Translations under genes and position numbers: made by a program | Source of the DNA: Candidatus Moraniibacteriota bacterium | Lineage (GTDB): Bacteria > Patescibacteriota > Minisyncoccia > CAIUEV01 > JAHKAQ01 | Assembly: GCA_014729445.1 (NCBI GenBank) | Contig: WJJX01000096.1 | Location: 1 to 13,052, forward strand | Reading direction: 5' to 3' | Length of the DNA stretch: 13,052 bases | Notes under the pieces: model-generated | The model's input: the letters and a program-made list of their open reading frames with translations, nothing else | Database searches by the model: none | What the model was told of the DNA's origin: nothing | Shown here: in pieces, positions 1 through 7,092 of the stretch | Numbering within the stretch: the stretch's first letter is position 1 | Layout of the letters: every line of letters starts with the position of its first letter

Positions 1-134
1 AACTGGAAGCGGCCAAACTTAAATCAACCAATTATATTAAGGAAAATTTAGATAAACTGAATATGGCGGATGTGGATCCGACCAAAGTCACCTATTATTC
101 GTTAAAAGCTGATAATGAAGTAGCCAAAGATTAA
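1..134 (+). CDS. C-terminal end of an FtsL-position protein (partial)
   Basis: An open frame enters from the left edge (first full codon at 3) and ends at TAA 132-134, giving 43 visible residues. The start lies outside the window. The visible part is hydrophilic, first helical (LEAAKLKSTNYIKENLDKLN) and then ending in a short strand-like TYYSLK segment. There are only 9 bases to ftsI. In many bacteria the slot directly before ftsI in the division cluster holds ftsL, a small one-helix division protein with a coiled coil and a short C-terminal tail, and this tail is compatible with that. The assignment rests on position and general character, not on a diagnostic motif, so it could also be an unrelated small protein. 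Confidence 0.6.
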   Translation, partial: LEAAKLKSTNYIKENLDKLNMADVDPTKVTYYSLKADNEVAKD

Positions 135-143
135 TCGATTTTA

Positions 144-2024
144 ATGAGAAAAAAAACTAACAAGAAAATAAGAAGCAAAAAAAATTTTAATTTTTCCAAA
201 TGGAGAGTAAATTTGGTTTTTTTGTTGTTTATTTTGGGATTTGGCGCCATCGTCACCAAATTATTTGATTTACAGATAGTCCAGCACGCTCAAATGAAGG
301 AAAAGGCTAATCAACAATATCGGTTTTTTGAAAGATTAAAGCCCGCCAGAGGTCAAATCTACATTAAAGACGGAGAAAACAGTTTAATTCCCGTCGCCAC
401 CAATGAGGAAAAAAATACCGTAATCATTGTTCCCAAATATATTACCGATACCGAAGGAACTATTCAAACTTTAGCTACGGCTCTTGAAATGGATACCGGT
501 GAAATAAGAGCCAAAGTAATGAAAGAAGACGATCCTTACGAAATTATTAAGAAAAAAATTGACAAAAGAGCCTCTGAGATTATCGCTGAAAAAAAAATGG
601 ATGGCGTTCAGTTAATCCCGGAAATTTGGCGTAATTATCCGGAAAAAAACCTGGCCTCACAAATAATCGGTTTTGTCAGTAACCGAGGCGAGATTAAATT
701 GGGTCAATATGGTATTGAAGAATATTTTAATGATGTTTTGGAAGGAGAATCCGGTTTTGTCAAATCGGAAAAAGATACCAGCGGTCGTTGGATTTCCATC
801 AGCAAAAGGATAATGGAAAAACCCAAAAACGGAGCCGATATTATTTTAACCTTGGATCAGACAGTCCAGTATTACAGTCAAAAGCTTTTGGCCGAATCCG
901 TTACCAAATACGGAGCCGAATCCGGAAATATTGTAGTTGTTGATCCGCAAACCGGAAAAATAATCGCAATGGCTAATTATCCGACTTATGATAATAACGA
1001 ATACAATAAAATTGAGGATACTAAGCTTTTTAAAAACAGTTGTATTCAGGATCAATTTGAACCTGGTTCGGTTTTTAAACCTTTTACCGCTTCGATCGCG
1101 ATGGATTTGGGAAAGGTCGATCCGACAAGCGTTTATCATGACAAGGGTTATTATAAGGTGGATAAATACGAAATTAAAAATTCCGACCTAAAAGCTTACG
1201 GAGATGTCACTTTGACTCAGTTTTTAGAACTTTCTTTAAATACAGGGGCTATCTGGTCCATGGAGCAGGCGGGTCAGGATAATTTTTATAGATATTTAAA
1301 AGATTTTGGCTTTGGCAGAAAAACGGGAATAGAGCTTAGCGGGGAATTAGGCGGCAGTATCCGAAATCTTGATTACAACCGAAAAGTTAATTTCGCCACC
1401 GCTTCTTTTGGTCAGGGAATCTCGGTTACACCGCTTCAGTTGACAATTGCTTTTGCTTCCTTAATCAACGGCGGTAAGTTGTATGAACCTCAGATTGTAG
1501 AAAGACTTGTTTTTTCCGACGGAACGGAGCAGATTCAAGATCCAAAGCTAGTTAGACAGATTATAAAACCGGAAATTTCAAAAAATATGCAAGCTATGTT
1601 AATATCGGTTGTCAAAAACGGTTGGGGAAAAAATTCGCAAGTTCCCGGTTATTTAATTGGGGGTAAAACCGGCACCGCTCAAATCGCCGATCCCAACGGT
1701 GATGGCTACAGCGATCAAACAATTCACAGTTTTATCGGATTTGCGCCGGCTGACGAGCCAGAGTTTGTAACTTTAGTCAGGCTTAATAAAGTTTCAAACA
1801 CCGAATTTGCCGCTGATTCGGCCGCCGTAGTCAACGGAAAATTGACGAAATATCTGTTGGATCACTATCAGATTTTTCCAACCGAGGAAATCAAGGAAGA
1901 AGAAGTTAAAAAATTTAATGAAGTAATGGAGTCTTTGGAGAATATTAAAGTGATCGATGCAAACGATGAAGAAAGTGACAAAGACACCCAAAATGATGAA
2001 GCAGAATCAATACAAGTGGAATAA
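144..2024 (+). CDS. ftsI: Peptidoglycan D,D-transpeptidase FtsI (class B penicillin-binding protein)
   Basis: This protein cross-links peptidoglycan peptides outside the membrane, normally at the division septum. It has 626 aa: a basic N-terminus, one membrane anchor at about 22-39, a PBP dimerisation domain beginning at ARGQIY (68-73), then the transpeptidase domain. All three active-site motifs are present: SVFK at 309-312 (nucleophile Ser309, Lys312), SLN at 364-366 and KTG at 508-510. There are no PASTA repeats. The last ~50 residues are an acidic, Glu/Asp-rich tail that is probably cytology-neutral linker and is not part of the core fold. The ATG at 144 is the first start after the upstream stop, and no Shine-Dalgarno is visible. 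It sits 21 bases before a MurF-type gene, as in division and cell-wall clusters. FtsI is favoured over the elongation paralogue by this context; sequence alone does not fully exclude the latter. Confidence 0.93.
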   Translation: MRKKTNKKIRSKKNFNFSKWRVNLVFLLFILGFGAIVTKLFDLQIVQHAQMKEKANQQYRFFERLKPARGQIYIKDGENSLIPVATNEEKNTVIIVPKYITDTEGTIQTLATALEMDTGEIRAKVMKEDDPYEIIKKKIDKRASEIIAEKKMDGVQLIPEIWRNYPEKNLASQIIGFVSNRGEIKLGQYGIEEYFNDVLEGESGFVKSEKDTSGRWISISKRIMEKPKNGADIILTLDQTVQYYSQKLLAESVTKYGAESGNIVVVDPQTGKIIAMANYPTYDNNEYNKIEDTKLFKNSCIQDQFEPGSVFKPFTASIAMDLGKVDPTSVYHDKGYYKVDKYEIKNSDLKAYGDVTLTQFLELSLNTGAIWSMEQAGQDNFYRYLKDFGFGRKTGIELSGELGGSIRNLDYNRKVNFATASFGQGISVTPLQLTIAFASLINGGKLYEPQIVERLVFSDGTEQIQDPKLVRQIIKPEISKNMQAMLISVVKNGWGKNSQVPGYLIGGKTGTAQIADPNGDGYSDQTIHSFIGFAPADEPEFVTLVRLNKVSNTEFAADSAAVVNGKLTKYLLDHYQIFPTEEIKEEEVKKFNEVMESLENIKVIDANDEESDKDTQNDEAESIQVE

Positions 2025-2045
2025 AACCCGATAATTTAAAAAAAC

Positions 2046-3350
2046 ATGAAAAAAATTCTAAAAAAAATAGTGGAGATTGTAACTTTGAGTCTTTCCAAAA
2101 GAATTATTCAAAAGTATAAACCGACGGTCATTGCGGTTACCGGAAGTGTTGGAAAAACCAGTACCAAAGATGCGGTATTTTTAATGCTTAAGGACTTGAC
2201 CAAGGTCAGAAAATCCAGAGACAGTCTAAACAGCGAATTGGGGTTGCCTCTGGCCATCGCAGATTTCAAAGGCGGGGTGAACACAAGTTCTGTTTTTTGG
2301 ATAAAAGCTATTTTGAAGCTTTTAAAGATATTATTCACCAATTTTCGATTTCCTGAGATATTAGTTCTTGAGATGGGGGCTGATCAGCCCGGGGATCTCG
2401 ACAAACTTCTTAAAGTGGCTCCGCCCGATATTGGAATTATAACCAGTGTTAGAAAAAGTCATCTAAAGAATTTTAAAAATCCGTCTCAAATCATTAAGGA
2501 AAAAAGAAAATTAGTTGAGGCTATAAAGGAAGAAGGTTTAGCTGTTTTATGCGGTGACGATGAAAATGTTTTGAAGATGACCGGAAAAATCAAGGCTAAA
2601 ATCGTAACCTATGGCTTTACAAAGGATAATTTGATTAAAGCCAAAAACATCAAATTTGATTGTGAGGTTAAAGATATTGATAAAAAGATTAAATGCAGCA
2701 GCAACTTTAAACTTTATTCCAACAATAATTTCATTCCGGTTAGATTGGAAAACGTTTTAGGCAAATCACAAGTATATGCTTGTTTAGCGGCATCGGCCGT
2801 CGGTTTTCATTACGACTACAACCTGATTCAAATTGCTGATATTTTAAAGAAATATAAGTCTCCCAAAGGCAGATTGAATGTTTTAAAAGGTATTGAGAAA
2901 TCCCTAATTATAGACGACACCTATAACGCTTCCACTCCTTTATCCGTGTACGTAGCTTTGGACGTGCTCAAAAATGTTAAAGCCAAAAAGAGAATTGCGG
3001 TTTTGGGCGATATGCTGGAATTGGGCAGTCAGGAAATCAAGAGTCATAAAAAAATCGGTAAAAAGATTTTTGATTATGCCGACATTGTTTTTACTTATGG
3101 CCAAGCGGCCAAACATATAACAACAGAAGCCAAAAAGAATAAAAAATTGAAAAATAAGCTGGCTGAACACTTTACTTCCAGAAGAAAATTGATTAAAACC
3201 TTAAAAGACTTGATTGATAAAGAAATGGCGGTGTTGGTTAAAGGTTCTCAAGGTATGAGAATGGAAAAAATAACCAAAGAAATATTATTTAATAAAAAAC
3301 AAGCCAAAAATTTATTAGTAAGACAAAGCAAAGAATGGCTCAAAAAATAA
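2046..3350 (+). CDS. murF: MurF-type Mur ligase (UDP-MurNAc-tripeptide--D-Ala-D-Ala ligase), short N-terminus
   Basis: MurF is the cytoplasmic ATP-dependent ligase that adds D-Ala-D-Ala to the UDP-MurNAc-tripeptide. The 434-aa product shows the Mur ligase core: P-loop GSVGKTST at 33-40, LNSELGLPLA at 61-70, the EMGAD strand at 109-113, GRLNVL at 275-280, DDTYNAS at 290-296, LGDMLELG at 320-327 and KGSQGMRMEKI at 399-409. The last four are characteristic of MurF rather than MurC, D or E. Two things are odd. The P-loop lies about 70 residues nearer the N-terminus than in typical MurF, so the usual N-terminal UDP-substrate domain is absent. There is also a hydrophobic helical insert at about 80-103, between the P-loop and EMGAD. 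The start is ATG 2046; an in-frame TAA just upstream rules out a hidden extension. It follows ftsI by 21 bases, probably in one operon. Confidence 0.88.
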   Translation: MKKILKKIVEIVTLSLSKRIIQKYKPTVIAVTGSVGKTSTKDAVFLMLKDLTKVRKSRDSLNSELGLPLAIADFKGGVNTSSVFWIKAILKLLKILFTNFRFPEILVLEMGADQPGDLDKLLKVAPPDIGIITSVRKSHLKNFKNPSQIIKEKRKLVEAIKEEGLAVLCGDDENVLKMTGKIKAKIVTYGFTKDNLIKAKNIKFDCEVKDIDKKIKCSSNFKLYSNNNFIPVRLENVLGKSQVYACLAASAVGFHYDYNLIQIADILKKYKSPKGRLNVLKGIEKSLIIDDTYNASTPLSVYVALDVLKNVKAKKRIAVLGDMLELGSQEIKSHKKIGKKIFDYADIVFTYGQAAKHITTEAKKNKKLKNKLAEHFTSRRKLIKTLKDLIDKEMAVLVKGSQGMRMEKITKEILFNKKQAKNLLVRQSKEWLKK

Positions 3351-3421
3351 TTATCTAAAGTCGCCAAAGCGGTAAGAAGATACTTTTTTAAGAAAAATTT
3401 AAATAAAAATAAAAGCCAAAA

Positions 3422-4285
3422 ATGAATTTTTATCATTATCTTCCATATAAAATAGATCCGATAATTTACGATTTTAAAATATTTAAAATCGGCTGGTACT
3501 GGCTTATGTATTTAGTGGCCTTCATCGTAGTTTATTTATTGATTAAATATCGATACAGAAAAGACAAAATAACCTATATCAAGAAAAATTTAAATCAGGA
3601 AAAAATGCTGGATGTTTTATTTTGGATGTTTTTAGGGGTTATTTTAGGCGGGAGACTGGGGTATGTTTTACTTTATGATTTTTTTGAATACCTTGGCAAT
3701 CCTCTGTCAATCATTAATCCATTTAGACAGACAGAAGAGGGGTTTATTTTTCAAGGGATTTACGGGATGAGCTATCATGGGGGCTTGATTGGTTCCGCTT
3801 TAGCTCTTTTAATTTATAGTTATAAAAATAAACTTAGATTTTTGAAACTGGCCGATTTTATTATTCCCTGCATCCCCCTGGGTTTTTTCTTCGGCCGGAT
3901 CGGTAATTTTCTTAATGGAGAACTATATGGTCGAATAACCACCGGTTTTCCCGGTATGTATTTCCCTGAGGCCTATTATCGAGACAATAAAATGCTTCTT
4001 AGGCATCCATCCCAAATTTACGAAGCTTTTTTTGAAGGCCTGGTTATTTTTGTCATCCTTTGGAATTTGAGAAACAAAAAGTTAAATACCGGAACAATCG
4101 CTTTATTATACTTATTTTTATACGGCTTGTTCAGGTTTTTTATCGAATTTTTAAGGGAGCCGGACGCCCATATCGGTCTTTACTTTGATTTGATTTCCCG
4201 AGGCCAAATTTATTCGCTATTAATGATAATTATTAGCTTAATTTTATATATTTACTTGAATAAAAAAACTAAATCAAAAATATGA
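3422..4285 (+). CDS. lgt: Prolipoprotein diacylglyceryl transferase Lgt
   Basis: Lgt is a multi-pass membrane enzyme that moves diacylglyceryl from phosphatidylglycerol to the lipobox cysteine of prelipoproteins, the first step of lipoprotein maturation. The product has 287 aa, close to the usual length, with about seven hydrophobic segments. Signature motifs are intact: YHGGLIG at 118-124 (His119 corresponds to the essential His), GRIGNFLNGELYG at 158-170 (Arg159, Asn162), RHPSQIYE at 194-201, RFFIEFLREPD at 238-248, and SRGQIYSLLMI at 259-269. The gene lies 71 bases after the MurF-type gene. It ends in TGA, the only TGA stop in the window, overlapping the ATG of the next frame (ATGA, 4282-4285). 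A-rich sequence precedes the ATG, with no Shine-Dalgarno. Confidence 0.95.
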   Translation: MNFYHYLPYKIDPIIYDFKIFKIGWYWLMYLVAFIVVYLLIKYRYRKDKITYIKKNLNQEKMLDVLFWMFLGVILGGRLGYVLLYDFFEYLGNPLSIINPFRQTEEGFIFQGIYGMSYHGGLIGSALALLIYSYKNKLRFLKLADFIIPCIPLGFFFGRIGNFLNGELYGRITTGFPGMYFPEAYYRDNKMLLRHPSQIYEAFFEGLVIFVILWNLRNKKLNTGTIALLYLFLYGLFRFFIEFLREPDAHIGLYFDLISRGQIYSLLMIIISLILYIYLNKKTKSKI

Positions 4286-4455
4286 ATCAAAATAAAATTC
4301 CCTACAAAGAACAATTAAAACTTTTTGAAAAGTTCGATCAGGATGATTCAAAAAATAAATTTGACGAGGAATTAAGCTCCCAAAACAATTTTTTAAGTTG
4401 TAAGCTCATTTCTTTAATGTTTGGAGAAAAAGCGGCAAAAAAATGGCTTAATTAG
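4282..4455 (+). CDS. 57-aa unrecognised protein coupled to lgt; likely 5' part of a broken gene
   Basis: A frame of 57 codons starts at the ATG overlapping the lgt stop (ATGA) and ends at TAG 4453-4455. I do not recognise the product. It is charged and helical, with no signal peptide or membrane segment. It contains KEQLKLFEKFDQDD near the start and LISLMFGEKAAKKWLN at the end. The ATGA overlap suggests that translation is coupled to lgt. The frame passes through a run of seven A at 4437-4443 just before its end, and the sequence beyond reads as protein-like in a different frame. This suggests that a one-base insertion in the A-run ended the gene early. It may still be a real small protein. 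Confidence 0.45.
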   Translation: MNQNKIPYKEQLKLFEKFDQDDSKNKFDEELSSQNNFLSCKLISLMFGEKAAKKWLN

Positions 4456-4641
4456 ATTAATTACTGTATCGCTGGAGGCTTTTCAAAAAGAAAAAAGACA
4501 AGAATCAGAAAACCGATCTGATTTATTATCGAAAGTATAAACTCTAAAAAAGAGATTAAAGCCGGCGAAGATGAAACTTTTAAAATTTATATGCGTTAAA
4601 ATGAGTGAAGCGATTTTCATTTAGTTTTTTGGGAAAGTTAA
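4443..4641 (+). pseudogene. Frame-broken 3' remnant of the gene starting at 4282
   Basis: This stretch has no intact gene, but pieces of it read like protein. If one A is removed from the run at 4437-4443, the upstream frame continues as NGLIRLITVSLEAFQKEK, then RQESENRSDLLSKV, to TAA 4538-4540. This would give an 85-aa product. From about 4525 the original frame again looks coding: IIESINSKKEIKAGEDETF, then KIYMR and TAA. Two stops and a few codons later it shows SDFHLVFWES, closed by TAA 4639-4641. At least two frameshifts and two or more nonsense changes would be needed to explain this as one decayed gene of roughly 115-120 codons. The ancestor family is not recognised. Chance open frames in AT-rich DNA are the alternative explanation. 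Confidence 0.4.
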
Positions 4642-4643
4642 AA

Positions 4644-4718
4644 AAGATGATAATTTAAAAAGAATCCGCTTGTTGAATTTTGATTAATCCAATATAATTT
4701 AAAAGTAATTATCATCTT
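4644..4718. repeat. Perfect 12-bp inverted repeat flanking the pilB-like promoter
   Basis: The left arm AAGATGATAATT (4644-4655) and the right arm AATTATCATCTT (4707-4718) are exact reverse complements, separated by 51 bases. The -35 and -10 elements of the promoter at 4670-4698 lie between the arms. The right arm begins at about the expected transcription start and ends 7 bases before the ATG at 4726. It could be a paired operator (protein binding, possibly looping). It could also fold into a hairpin, next to the start codon, only in transcripts reading through from lgt. Confidence 0.6.
4670..4698 (+). promoter_or_regulatory. Sigma70-type promoter for the pilB-like operon
   Basis: A perfect -10 box TATAAT lies at 4693-4698, with TTGTTG at 4670-4675 and a 17-base spacer. 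The -35 is weak but the spacing is ideal. Initiation would be expected near 4705, giving a leader of about 20 bases before ATG 4726. It is the best promoter between lgt and the pilus-like genes and separates them from the cell-wall block. Confidence 0.6.
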
Positions 4719-4725
4719 GGAAAAA

Positions 4726-6456
4726 ATGTCAAAATACAATCAGGAACAACTACTAGAATATTTGTATGAGGAAGGAATTTTAAAAGAAGAGGATTTAAAA
4801 AAGCCTAAAAATAAAAAATGGCTTGATTTTTTAATTTCAGACAGGAAAATTGAGGAAGATAAAATTAGACAAGCGATCGCTGATTTAAATGGACTTGAAT
4901 ATAAAAGTTTAAAAGACAGCTTCGTAAACAATAAAAATTTTTATCAAATTCCCTACGCTGTCTGCAAAGCTAAAAATATAATTAGTTTTGGTTTTAAAAA
5001 TCAAAATATTCTGCTGGCCAGTTTAAGACCGCTGAATAATCAAGCCATCAAAAAATATTTAAAAAGCGAGCATTTAAAGGTTATTAACTTTATAACCGAT
5101 CAAGCTGATTTGCAAAAGTTGATGAGCCAATATTGGGAGCATATTTCAAAAGAATATGTTGAGCGGATTAAATTTTTGCTTAATTCGATTTTGATAAAAT
5201 ATCAAAATGATCCCGAAAAAACAAAGAATCTAAAAGATGATTTATACCTTAAAAAAGCTGTTGAATTGATTCTTGAACTGGGAAAAACGCAGCAGGCCTC
5301 TGAAATAAAAATAAATCCTTTGGATGACGTTATTAATATTCAATATCGGATCGGATTCAAATTATATAAGTATTTTTCTTTGTCTAATAAATATCTTTCA
5401 ATTTTAGAATCGGGTTTTAGAGGATTATCCAATTTAAGAAGAAACGAAACTTTTGAGATTCAAGAGGGAAGACTAAAAATCAACTCTAAGGACAGGCTTA
5501 AAATCACTTTAATTCCAAAGTCAAACCATGTTAAGATTATTTTAAAATTTCTCGACGAATATACCAAAGGCTTAAATTTGGAGATTTTAGGGGTTAGGGA
5601 AAAAGATATTGACAAAATAAGAGAGGGGCTTTCTGATTTAAAGGGCCTAATTTTAATAATCGGACCCCAGAACAGTGGCAGAACCACTACTTTGTATACT
5701 TTAATTGATATAATTAACTCGTCAAAAAATAATATCTATACTGTTGAAAAGCAGATTAACAAAAAACTTAAAGGCTTAAACCAAGTCGAAATTTTAAAAA
5801 ATTTAAATTTAAATAACAGTTTAAAAGAAATTATTAAAAATGATCCAGATGTGGTTATGATTCCGGGACTGGCGGATGAAAAAATTCTAAATTTAATTCT
5901 ATTTGCTTCCCTTCAAGATACACTGTTTTTAACTAAACATAACGCTTTAAGCATTCCCCGGGTTTTTAAAAAATTGTTTCAATACGATATAGAGCGGGCT
6001 TTACTGATATCTTCGATTAAAATGATTATAAATCAGCGTTTGATTGACAAAAACTGTCCTTATTGTCTCAGGCAAGAGAGAATTTCCCAGACCGAGCTTA
6101 AAAAGTTAACATCGATTCTGGATTTTAGAACTGTTCAAGAAAAGATTAAAAACAATAAAACTCATGTTCATAAATATTTAAAAAATATCAAAAAATTAGA
6201 CGAATTAGTAATTAAGAAGCCGGAAGGCTGCAAAAGCTGTAATTTTAAAAAAATAATGGGCCGAACAGGTGTTTTTGAAGTCCTTCCTCTTAATCAAAAA
6301 ATCAGAAAAAATATTATCAATAATTCTGGGCAGAAAGATTTTGAGTCCAAACTATCTTTAGAAATCAAACCTGATCTCAAGGAACAGTGTTTGGTTAAAT
6401 ATTTAAACGGTGTCGTTCCCATAAACGAATTAATTAAAATTTATAAAAACAAATAG
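4726..6456 (+). CDS. PilB/GspE-like type IV pilus assembly ATPase homologue with degenerate nucleotide-binding motifs
   Basis: The PilB/GspE family comprises cytoplasmic hexameric ATPases that power pilus or pseudopilus assembly. The 576-aa product has the family layout: an MshEN/GspE-N-like domain (about 1-130), the N2 domain beginning near ASEIKINP, the ATPase core, and a four-cysteine zinc site (CPYC at 444-447, CKSC at 502-505). Key chemistry is missing. Walker A reads GPQNSGRTTT (313-322), with Arg319 replacing the invariant Lys. The Walker B region DPDVVMIPGLAD (373-384) has Gly381 where GEIRD has Glu. TVEDPIE of the Asp box has become TVEKQIN, and the His box reads LFLTKHNAL. Two N2 arginines of the family also appear as Lys (LKITLIP, IILKFLD). 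The fold is kept and the frame intact, so a pseudo-ATPase is more likely than decay. ATG 4726 is preferred over in-frame TTG 4717 because GGA precedes it at 4719-4721. Confidence 0.85.
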   Translation: MSKYNQEQLLEYLYEEGILKEEDLKKPKNKKWLDFLISDRKIEEDKIRQAIADLNGLEYKSLKDSFVNNKNFYQIPYAVCKAKNIISFGFKNQNILLASLRPLNNQAIKKYLKSEHLKVINFITDQADLQKLMSQYWEHISKEYVERIKFLLNSILIKYQNDPEKTKNLKDDLYLKKAVELILELGKTQQASEIKINPLDDVINIQYRIGFKLYKYFSLSNKYLSILESGFRGLSNLRRNETFEIQEGRLKINSKDRLKITLIPKSNHVKIILKFLDEYTKGLNLEILGVREKDIDKIREGLSDLKGLILIIGPQNSGRTTTLYTLIDIINSSKNNIYTVEKQINKKLKGLNQVEILKNLNLNNSLKEIIKNDPDVVMIPGLADEKILNLILFASLQDTLFLTKHNALSIPRVFKKLFQYDIERALLISSIKMIINQRLIDKNCPYCLRQERISQTELKKLTSILDFRTVQEKIKNNKTHVHKYLKNIKKLDELVIKKPEGCKSCNFKKIMGRTGVFEVLPLNQKIRKNIINNSGQKDFESKLSLEIKPDLKEQCLVKYLNGVVPINELIKIYKNK

Positions 6457-6458
6457 AC

Positions 6459-7025
6459 ATGTGGCTTTATTTATATAAAATAAAGGATAATTTTAAACAG
6501 ATTGACAATGATTTTATTGCCGGGGATTTTCTAGAAGCGAAAATTGATAAAATAAATAGCAATAGAGTATTTGTGGCGAAAATATTATTAAAAATCCCGT
6601 CGATTAAAGAAATTTTTAAAATTAAAAATGCTCTCTTTTTGCTTGAGGTTACTTTAATGAAGGAGAAGATCAATTTTAACGAATATGAAGCCTTGCTTTT
6701 CTTGGCCGATAAATTACCCAGTCATTTCTATCGAAAATTGGCTTATGACTATCTAGAGAATTCCAAGGATCCTTCTATGGATAAATTTTTAAACGAAAAC
6801 CTGGATTTTTTCCCCAATATATTGACGATAGTCTATAACATAAAACGCCAGCATGGTATAGATTCAGTCATAATTAAAGACTTAAGATTATATTTGAGGG
6901 AAAAACTGTCCAAAAAATATAAGGATTTTTTAATAAGATTTAATACTCTAACTATTTATATATTATTTTTTATAATAATTTGTCTATTTGGCCTTTTTTT
7001 AAAATATATAAGTGAAATTGACTAA
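6459..7025 (+). CDS. Short PilC/GspF-like membrane protein (single F domain plus one membrane segment)
   Basis: This gene starts 2 bases after the stop of the PilB-like gene, so the two are surely cotranscribed and probably translationally coupled. The 188-aa product has a ~45-residue N-terminal part, a helical segment at about 55-160, and one strong membrane helix at about 164-184 followed by a four-residue tail. The helical part follows the GspF/PilC domain pattern: a two-helix start with LPSHFYRKLAYDYLE, a short acidic loop, NLDFFPNILTIVYNIKRQHG (114-133) in place of the usual FP-x-hydrophobic-GE-x-G element, then DLRLYLREKL. Normal PilC is about 400 aa with two F domains and three or four membrane segments. 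This protein would be only the first half, without the canonical GE. The resemblance is my reading of pattern and context and is weaker than the PilB match. No coding remnant of a second half is visible downstream. Confidence 0.55.
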   Translation: MWLYLYKIKDNFKQIDNDFIAGDFLEAKIDKINSNRVFVAKILLKIPSIKEIFKIKNALFLLEVTLMKEKINFNEYEALLFLADKLPSHFYRKLAYDYLENSKDPSMDKFLNENLDFFPNILTIVYNIKRQHGIDSVIIKDLRLYLREKLSKKYKDFLIRFNTLTIYILFFIIICLFGLFLKYISEID

Positions 7026-7031
7026 AAAAAT

Positions 7032-7058
7032 TTGACTATCTTATTTTAATAGTATAAA
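7032..7058 (+). promoter_or_regulatory. Probable promoter for rpmG and downstream genes
   Basis: TTGACT (7032-7037, one mismatch to TTGACA) and TATAAA (7053-7058, one mismatch to TATAAT) are separated by 15 bases, slightly short of optimum. Initiation would fall about 27 bases before the rpmG ATG. A small inverted repeat, ACTAT (7035-7039) and ATAGT (7049-7053), lies between the two boxes and could bind a regulator or be chance. Confidence 0.5.
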
Positions 7059-7092
7059 GTTTCAAGAATATTTAAAAAATAATTTTAATTAA

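Noticed and set aside
846..1139. Minus-strand open frame inside ftsI, and similar ones inside murF, the PilB-like gene, argS and the dehydrogenase gene
   Set aside because: They lie opposite conserved genes, encode low-complexity Phe/Ile/Ser-rich peptides typical of the antisense of AT-rich coding DNA, and have no promoter or family resemblance.
4283..4285. TGA recoded to an amino acid (as in some Patescibacteria) at the end of lgt
   Set aside because: The Lgt family ends near this point, readthrough would add only about a dozen unmatched residues, and no conserved gene in the window contains an in-frame TGA.
4437..4443. Programmed -1 frameshift at the A7 heptamer (phase A AAA AAA)
   Set aside because: A -1 shift gives only two codons before TAA. 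The protein-like continuation is in the +1 frame, so an insertion or RNA polymerase slippage fits better.
4597..4630. AAATGA/TCATTT hairpin followed by six T as a terminator after lgt
   Set aside because: The stem is only six A/T-rich pairs with a 12-base loop and no G/C clamp; too weak to claim, although it may help end lgt transcripts.
4717..4725. TTG start for the PilB-like gene
   Set aside because: It adds only three residues, lies within the inverted-repeat arm, and has no ribosome-binding signal; the ATG at 4726 has a GGA a few bases upstream.
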